From: Gnetum montanum
Taxonomy: Eukaryota > Streptophyta > Gnetopsida > Gnetales > Gnetaceae
DNA length: 64,000 bases
Reading direction: 5' to 3'
Assembly: GCA_015680685.1 (NCBI GenBank)
Contig: MNCI01030582.1
Location: 24,289-88,288 of the forward strand
The notes below the pieces were generated by a model. It saw nothing but the letters and a program-made list of their open reading frames with translations. It made no database searches and had not been told where the DNA came from. The position numbers were made by a program, and so were the translations under genes. Of the stretch, positions 57,241-64,000 are shown in pieces (position 1 is the stretch's first letter; every line of letters starts with the position of its first letter).

Positions 57241-57899
57241 CATCAAAATTCCATTTTAATCCTTCTATTAGAGTAGATATGAAAAAATGGCCTCAATATC
57301 TAGAAAGCAAAAATCTAAAAAAATTACAAGAAACAAAGGCAAAAATAGGTAAAATTGCCTATCTTGGAGTAGTGATAGATGGGTCTTGGATAGAGATAGG
57401 CCTTGAACCTCTAACAACTCCCTTGAATGATCATCCATCCTTTGGATCAAGGGATTTTTACTCTTTCCTCCTATTTGTTTGGATGCCATTGTAAGCTCAA
57501 CATTAAGGAAGAAGAAAATTAGGAGAAGAAAGGAGTTCTACGTTGACTGTAGGGGAGATGGGAGGCTTCCATGGTGAAGATTGGTTGTGGTTGACACAAA
57601 CATCTCTTCTAATGCACTATTTCTGTAGAATGACAATCATGATAAAAAATTGCAACATTTGACATATAAAACCCATCTAAAACCTAAATGAAACCCCAAA
57701 TGCTAATTTAGTGCACCATAACTACAAATGAATTGAAGAAAAAGGGGGGAAAGCCTAGTTTATGTTGTTTTTGGATGGGAAACAACTTCACTTTTCAAAA
57801 TTTTAAATTTTTGAATTGTCGATCCCACCCTGCATCTTCACTTTTGACCAAAACTTGCATCAACAATAAGATTTTTTTCCAATTTTGACACTTAAAACA

Positions 57900-59830
57900 T
57901 TATGGCAACCTTACCCTCATGCATCGATGCTAGGAATACCATACCTAGAATGGAAACATGTTTATCATTTTGTGAATTCATTATATTTATAAATATCTTT
58001 CTATTTTGTGTAGCCCAAACCTACCTTTTTCAGCCTCAAGTTTTCAAAATTGGGCAAAACATGAAAAAGGCTAAGTACCATGGATTTCCACGCTGAGGCA
58101 ATAGTGCCCATCATGGAAGAAGGGTGGTAAAACTCACTCTTACTTTCCAACACTCATCTATCACAAGTTTGACCCCAAATCAGGCCCCACATAATTTAGA
58201 ACCCTTGGAAGCATCTCCGACACCCTTGAAATTTCACCAAACCTAGTCAAAACTAGTTGAAATTGGTCAAAATATAGGATTTGGTGTTTTCACACCATGG
58301 GGAAAGCTTCTTCTAAATTGAGCCTTTCACCCTTAGTGTGGATAGATGGGGGAAGCCAAAAATGACCTAAATTGATGACCTAATGACCATTTCTTGAAGC
58401 CCAGTGATCCCTAGACCTTGTTGAAACCCTATGGAGCTTTTGAAAGCTCAAAAATAGGTTTAAAATGGCACAAATTTATCATCCCCCTCTCATCCATGCT
58501 AAGGCTAGCATTTGAAACATGGAAGAAAGGGAAATATTACATGAGACATTTAGAAGCCTCCAAACTATCAAATCTTGACATCCAACATTGATTGTCAACA
58601 TCAACAAACTTGGAGGTTGACATGCATGGTCGATCGGCTATCGATTTGGCCAAGATCTAATTTTGTTATTGAGTTGGACCTCTTCCATGTTGAGCATTCC
58701 ACCATCAATGTGGAGAAAATTGGAGAAGCCTAAAAACCCTTCAAAACAGTTAAATCTTGACCTTAGGCATTGATGGCCAACATCGGGAACCCTGTGAGCA
58801 CTCATGCATAGCTAGATCAACTAAAAATAATTAAAAAATATTTCTCCTTAGTTTTCCACCCTAATAATGGAAGCCCTAGCATGGAAAAGGTGGGGGGGGG
58901 GGAGGGGAAAGTCAATAAAATGTCTTATGACCCTTAAAATAGTCAAATTTTAACGTTAGATGACAACAGTTAATACTAGCAACCTTAGGGGCCTGCATGC
59001 ATGTCCAAAAATAAACACAAGTGATCAAAAAGCTTTTTCAAAATTTTTCCACATTGAGCATAGAAGCCCTAGCATGAAAAAAGGAGGGAATTCAAAAAAG
59101 AAATACCTTATGAAGCTTGAAATAACCTAATTTTTACATCAGATGTTAATAGTCAATGCTAGCAATCTTGGAAGCCTGTATGCATGCCTGAAAGTGACCA
59201 TAGAAGACCAAAAAGCTTTCTCCCCAATTTTCCACACTAAGCATGGAAGCCCTAGTGTGGGAAAATTATGGGAAGTTCAAAAAATTCCTAGAAATCCTTG
59301 AAACAACTATATTTTTGCATCAAGTAGTAGCAATCAACACTAGTAACCTTAGAACCATGCATGCATTCCCGAAAGTGATCATAGAGGATTAAAAAGCTTT
59401 TCCCCTAATTTTTCACATTGAACATGGAAGACCTAGCATGGAAAAAGGGGGATTTCCAAAAACCACTCATCAGCCTTCAAGATAGCCAAATTCTAACACC
59501 AAGAATTGACCATTTTTGCTAGCAACCTTAGGGACCTACATGCATGACTAAAAATGATGCAAAAACATGAAAATCTATTTCACCCATTTTTCCACATTGA
59601 TCATACTATCCCTAATTTGGAAATAAGTGTGGAGGTCAATAAACACTTACAAATACTCAAATTTTCCAAAAATTGATACCAAATCCTAGTCCTTGACCTC
59701 GGTAGCCCTGGAAGCTAACATGCATAGTCGATTGATGTTAAAATTGGCCTAGATGTAAGTTTAATGGTTCTTCTAGGTTAAAGGTCTCTTTTTCCATGCT
59801 AAGAGTGGTATCCTAATTATGGAAACTCAA
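57900..59830 (+). repeat. T3 array of ~190-bp units, each with a TTTCCAC...GTGGAAA hairpin
   Basis: About ten units, with hairpin centres near 58085, 58310, 58500, 58690, 58865, 59055, 59245, 59425, 59605 and 59800, so spacing is 175-225 bp. The clearest hairpin has arms TTTTCCACACTA (59228-59239) and TAGTGTGGGAAAA (59253-59265). Others read CCATGCTA...TAGCATGG. Between hairpins, CTTAGGGGCCTGCATGCATG and CAAAAAGCTTT words recur. The array sits directly upstream of pol, as in T1, but the palindrome sequence is different. Confidence 0.75.
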
Positions 59831-60059
59831 GGGAAAACTTGTTCTAGGCTCCTAAACACCTCAAAATTACATCAAACGACCTTTCATGCACTCTAGAACC
59901 CTAGCAATAACCATTGCACTTTCCCAAATTGACCTTACCTCATTGATGGCCTTAGATGGCCTTGATTGCAATAGAGTTGTATATGTTCTATGGCATTGTA
60001 ACATTATTTATTCACTTTTATCCAAGTGCTACTTAATATGCTTTTGGCTAATATGTAGG

Positions 60060-60066
60060 ATCAAAG
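60060..60066 (+). promoter_or_regulatory. Splice-acceptor candidate before T3 pol
   Basis: CTTTTGGCTAATATGTAG ends at 60059. The pol-like frame opens just after it (GATCAAAGTATGAG). With a donor after protease (near 51437) this would remove an 8.6-kb intron carrying the opposite-strand gene and both repeat arrays, similar to the known intron between protease and RT in Ogre elements. Inference only. Confidence 0.35.
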
Positions 60067-62180
60067 TATGAGTACTTAGAAGCCAATTAGTTTGCCTTTG
60101 TGTCTACATGGATCACATGGTGATATTAAATGGTGTATCAACCTTGGTTGCCTAGATCTTGAGCTTGAGAGCCTTGTAGACCACATAGCCTCAATAGAGG
60201 AACCTCTAAAATGGCTTGAAAACCTAGTTAAAGCCCTTGACTTAGAAGTAGGAGACATAACCAAAGACCCTCTAGTTGAGGTTCCTATTACAACAAACAA
60301 TGGTGAGGGGAAAACCCTTAAACTAAGTTCCTCACTAGAGCTTTAACGTGCCCAAGATATCACCAAAGTCTTACAAAATAATGTTAAGGCATTTTCCTAG
60401 TCATATGAAGATATGTTGGGCTTAGATCCATGTCTAGTCTAGCACAACATCATACTGGACCCTAGCATTAGACCAATTAAGAAAAAAGTGCACAAGATTA
60501 TATGTGATTTGGCCTTGGTATTTCACGATGAAATCTCAAAGCTCTACCAAGCTAGTTTCATTAGGTCTATTGATAACATAGAATGGGAATCCAACATAGT
60601 TGTAGTCCCTAAGAAAAATGGGAGTATCTGTATTTGTATTGATTTTTGAGACCTAAATAAAGCAATCATCAAGGATGACTTTCCTTTGCCTAGTATTGAT
60701 CAACTTATCGATACTACAGCTAGACATGCCTTGTTTTCCTTTATGGATGGATTCTTAGGATATAGCTAAATTAGGATCAACCCAAAGCACTAGCTTAGCA
60801 TGACCTTTATTATCTTGTAGGGTACTTTTTGTCATACCATGATGCCCTTTGACCTTAGAAAAATTGGAGTGACATACTAGAGAGCCATGACCTATATCTT
60901 TAGTGATTATATGTTAAGTTTACCTAATGATTATGTAGATGACATAGCTCTGAAGTTTAAGATAGCTAATAACCATGCTAATGACCTAAATCTTGTGCTT
61001 AAATGATGCCTCAAATATGAGCTTAGGCTTAATCATAAGAAGTGTATCTTCAGTCTCAAGATCAGTAAAATACTTGGCTTTGTAGTATCTGAAGCAGGGA
61101 TACATGTAAATCCTGATAAGGTTAAGGCCATATCCAAATTAATAGCACCTACCAACCATAAGAATATTTGGGGATTATAAAGTAGATTATAGTTTATTCA
61201 TAGGTTTATTGCTAAGCTTATGGATAAGTTATAGTCCATGCAACACTTACTTAAGAAAGGAGTTCACTATGAGTGGATAACTCAATGCCAAGAGGCCTTT
61301 GAAAACCTTAAGTAAGAGTTGATACAACTACTGACAGTCTATCCTCCGTAAGGGGGTAAACTATTTTACATTTACCTCACAATATTTGATACATGCATTA
61401 CCTTTCTACTTTGTTAGAAATGTGATGATGGAGTAGAAATTCTTGCATATTACCTTAGCCATGCATTAGTTGCACATGAGATTTGATACACTAAAGTGAA
61501 GAAGTATTGTCTAGCACTAGTCTTCTCTTTGAAGACATGGAGACACTACCTCCTTAGAAGCCAAGTCAATGCAATTTGCAAGGACAACATACTCAGAGTG
61601 ATAATGACCAACATCTATGAAAGTAGCCGTATAGCTTGATGGAAAGCCATAACCATGGAGTTTGACCTCCATTACATCTCTCAATCCTCAACAAAAGGTC
61701 AAGCTATAGTCATACAATTCATAGTTTTACCTATTGATGACAAGTAACCATAGATCCTGAGTTCCCTGATGAACAAATTAACACAGTTAGCCAAGTTCTT
61801 GAGGATTATGAGGCAATCATGGACTTTGATGAAGCCTCAATCACCCATGGGGCTAGTGCTATTGCCATCATAACATTCCCATTCTGTGAGATTCAATCCT
61901 TTTCCTATCATTTTTTGTTCCCATGTATCAATAACATAGAAGAATATAAGGGTTTGATCAAAGGGATGATGGTAGCTCATAACTTGGGAATTAGACACCT
62001 AGCCATCAAAGGTGATTCAAAACTTAGGATTAACTAAGTAACTAAAGTTTATGCATCCAAAGATAAGCATTTACAACCTTACTATGACCTATGAAAGTAG
62101 TTATTACAATAATTCATAAATGTTGATATCCAACACATACCTTGAAATGAAAATGTTGGCACATTTGACCATTCTATGGA
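60067..62180 (+). pseudogene. pol: T3 pol: RT, RNase H, second RNase H
   Basis: The linker (LPLCLHGSHGDIKWCINLG, then VDHIASIEEPLKWLENLVKA) matches the T1 segment at 20704-20885. RT reads LDPSIRPIKKKVHKI, NIVVVPKKNGSICICIDF, DDFPLPSIDQLIDTTA, FSFMDGFLGY, MPFDLRK and PNDYVDDIALKFK, with YVDD intact. Connection and RNase H read IHRFIAKLMDKL, KKGVHYEWITQCQEAFENLK and VKKYCLALVFSLKTWRHYLL. The second RNase H (61819-62037) has FDEASITHGASAIAIITFP and LGIRHLAIKGDSKL. Homology ends soon after VDIQHIP (62120). About fifteen stops. No integrase. Confidence 0.87.
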
Positions 62181-62539
62181 ACAGTAAGACTCCTGATTTG
62201 AAAACTAAAACTCATGGGTTTGATTTTGGTAAATTTTCAATAACTTACAAAAGTTATCAAAGTTATATATTCAAAGGTTGTTGGCCTATCAAAGTTCAAT
62301 TGCCCGGTTGTTAAGACTTTGTGGTGTAAATCAAAGTTTGAATGAGATGATAGGATTGTTATGGGTGTAATTTTGGGGCAAAAACTAGCTTTTGGATATT
62401 CCAAAGATATTAGCAAACATCCGCTACCGGTGCTCAATACCATTCCAGAAAATATTCCAAAAATACAAATATTTTAGTTTTACGCTCTTTTGCAGGCTCG
62501 TGATTTTGCAAAATGCCAAAACCCTCACTCACGTAGTTG
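62181..62539. other. Sequence after the T3 truncation; nothing recognised
   Basis: Does not match T1 beyond its second RNase H. No coding pattern. CpG becomes more common toward 62400. Confidence 0.5.
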
Positions 62540-63408
62540 TTAGCAATACAACAAACCATGGGATTCCTGGGCATGGGTCTATGGAAGGCACGCACAATAG
62601 CAAAATTATACCTGCAATCATCATCGTCTGAATGTGCTCTGGATGGCTACAGAAAATGCCCATTTTACTTCCCAAAATTTTGTTCTGAACGTAGCCCTAT
62701 TCGCGGATTCCGCTAACGATTTGGTGGGTTCAGCAATGGAATTGGAGAAATTAGGCATGACCTCAATTTTCCTTCTCTATGCCATGGCAAGAATAATTGC
62801 AGAATTAACGAGGGTTCTTTCACTGCCAACGTAAATTCATCATTTGATGGAAGTTTTGGCGTTCTTGGAAAAATTCGTGGATCTATTTTTCCGCCATTAG
62901 GGCTTTCGGCAGGGTTAATTTTGCAGCGGCGCCGACACAACACGCAGGCGGCGGGCGAATAAAGGGAGGCGAGGGCTGCGACAATGGCACCAACACAACA
63001 TGCGATCGCGACATGTACAGAAAACCGCAAATCTAAACCTGCATTTTTCTGTGTTCTGACCCGCGCGTAAAGGTCTGGCTATGGTTGCACTGCGGAAATC
63101 AAAGAACAGAGAACAAGTAGGCGCGTTTCTAGCTCGTCCCTGCAACTTCCAAAAATTTGTGCAGGTTACTTCATTGCTAAACAGGGCTTTTTCTTCCAAA
63201 AGATTTATTTCAAATTTTTAGGCAGTATGTCGTTCACTCCTCCTGCAACTTACCTTCCAAAACAGCAGCCATGTCCAATGCCGATGCATTCGACATCGCA
63301 TACCATTTCGATGAATACAGCAACAAAGACATAGAGGCACATCAAGACAAGTGTCCAGAGATATTTTGGGCCGATGCTGGTAAACTGGAGTTGCAGTTTA
63401 TTAAATAA
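62540..63408. other. CpG-rich low-copy stretch, possible gene 5' region or gene fragment
   Basis: CpG dinucleotides are frequent here (for example GCGGCGCCGAC, GGCGGCGGGCG, GCGATCGCGAC, ACCCGCGCG), in contrast to the rest of the window. No repeat partner in the window. Open frames exist on both strands (minus 63030-62713 and 63199-62915) but none shows a family motif I recognise. It may be a promoter/5' UTR or a gene fragment captured by elements. Confidence 0.45.
63271..63408 (+). CDS. Short hypothetical ORF, possible first exon
   Basis: ATG in a good plant context (GCAGCCATGTCC) opens a 45-codon frame (MSNADAFDIAYHFDEYSNKD, ending LELQFIK) that stops exactly where AT-rich sequence begins. 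Composition is acidic and looks protein-like, and all of it is in the CpG-rich stretch. A competing frame starts at 63227. No family recognised. It could be exon 1 of a gene truncated by the following LTR-like DNA. Confidence 0.3.
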   Translation: MSNADAFDIAYHFDEYSNKDIEAHQDKCPEIFWADAGKLELQFIK

Positions 63409-64000
63409 AATTTTAAAATTTAAAATAATCCACAATACCATATGCACTGAGTGTGAAGCCTTAGTTATAAACTTACCTTTTATATTATATAAGTTACTAC
63501 TTACAAATATTTGTAATATTAATATTAACATGTTTATAATATTTTAAATATTTGTAGTATAGATATAACTTCCAAAGCATAAATCTCTTCTAATTATATG
63601 TATAACTTCCTAAATAACTCCTTCCTAATTAAATGAGTAAGTTGTAACTTCCTTACTTGGGAGAAAAGTTAGCTAGGATATTTTAGCAAGTAATCTCCTA
63701 TTGGTTGGCCAAGTTACTTAGGAGAGAAGTTAGGTGAGATATTTTTAAATATGTAACTTCCCTACCTACCTTGGAACCCTATAAAAAGGCTTCAAGGATC
63801 AAGGAGGAGGATGATCACTTCTCACATCACATTGAGGTCTCATACATCACATTTTTTTAAGAAGACATTAGGATCACTTGGGCTCTCACTTGGAGACACT
63901 TTGAGGTCTTGAGAAGAGCATTTTGTAAAGAAGAAGTTGTGACGATTGCTTGCAAGATGGCTTGCTAGAGTAAAGATTTCAGCCTCTTTGTCATGGTCCT
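63409..64000 (+). promoter_or_regulatory. TATA-containing promoter, probably a partial LTR
   Basis: An AT-rich upstream part holds two copies of a roughly 35-bp word (GGAGAAAAGTTAGCTAGGAT at 63659 and GGAGAGAAGTTAGGTGAGAT at 63721) and repeated TAACTTCC. A TATA box CCCTATAAAAAGG (63779-63791) follows, then AAGGATCAAGGAGGAGGATG and a TTGAGAAGAGCATTTTGTAA stretch resembling plant LTR R regions. The right part runs off the window, so LTR ends cannot be shown. Confidence 0.45.

Larger units (their letters stand above)
52322..57489 (-). pseudogene. Opposite-strand multi-exon gene of T3 (unknown product)
   Basis: Product not recognised. Exons on the minus strand, in order: first exon from ATG 57489 (MASKQIGGKSKNPLIQ) to about 57340; 55825-55382 (PIPIIVELVGILCYIGHP, LWFRPKARDFLSYLLRNF); 55304-55057 (YKVNDEILVVAQTTLDEF); 54953 to about 54370 (KEVLECFDASMGHSGILMD, KFDWATTLAIGFK); 54309-53930 (RFVKFL, W-I-SQDP, MDETLSITT); 53822-53631 (EGLANVGIDNLDALFGEAV); 53540-53404 (MKPWVETLNK, then DIIDRL after a shift); 53307-52484 (WELKKSNESLWEEVVALREK, VEAQVANSWEL, LEWGKTQKTHK, KPPTWT); 52389-52322, ending TAG. 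Acceptors and donors are mostly canonical. The last five exons have counterparts in T1 in the same order. Stops at CAG/CAA sites show it is now dead. Confidence 0.75.
44935..62180 (+). mobile_element. T3: Tat/Ogre-like element, plus strand, 3' truncated
   Basis: Order is 5' LTR (44935-46631), primer site, leader, gag (47835-49930), protease (50490-51445), minisatellite (51640-51970), opposite-strand gene (57489-52322), palindrome array (57900-59830), then pol with RT, RNase H and second RNase H (60067-62180). Homology to T1 pol ends shortly after the second RNase H, near 62180. Integrase, 3' UTR and 3' LTR are missing, so the element is truncated by deletion or by joining to other DNA. Confidence 0.8.

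Overview
The window is repetitive nuclear DNA from a seed plant, most likely a gymnosperm such as a conifer. The evidence is nested, heavily decayed LTR retrotransposons, long Tat/Ogre-like Ty3/gypsy elements, low GC, CpG depletion, and stops that look like C-to-T decay of CAA, CAG, CGA and TGG codons. I found no intact host gene. All homology statements are by-eye comparisons of copies inside the window.

Layout. 1-2334 (-) is a decayed gag (copy Ga). 2335-6639 is AT-rich, with a cluster of tRNA-derived SINE-like heads and a ~176-bp tandem repeat. 6640-13165 (-) is a chromovirus, C1, with paired LTRs, gag, PR, RT, RNase H, integrase and a chromodomain. 13166-13845 and 39275-42857 are the two halves of an older plus-strand gag/protease element (Gb), split by a large Tat-like element, T1.

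T1 (13846-39274, -) has 1.4-kb LTRs at both ends and an RT-RNaseH-second RNaseH-integrase pol. A solo LTR (19510-20698, TSD ATAGG) sits in its pol, and a second Tat-like element T2 (25337-33208, TSD CAAGT) is nested inside it. Without the insertions T1 would be about 16.4 kb. T2 has only gag and protease and is apparently non-autonomous. 42858-44934 (-) is the 3' end of a further element, T4. The plus-strand element T3 (44935 to about 62180) is inserted into it. After T3 come a short CpG-rich low-copy stretch (62540-63408) and a TATA-containing promoter, probably a partial LTR.

Main discovery candidate. T1 and T3 share an unusual plan: LTR, primer site, gag, protease, a 28-bp minisatellite, a multi-exon gene on the opposite strand, an array of ~190-bp units each with a palindrome, then pol. 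The antisense gene is recognisable in both copies. Six exons match in order, most splice borders match, and the stop falls at the same place, although the copies lie in opposite orientations 20-30 kb apart. T2 landed inside its last large exon in T1; joining across the TSD restores the match to T3. I do not recognise the product. The gene lies between protease and pol, where Ogre-type elements carry an intron, and a splice acceptor precedes pol in T3.
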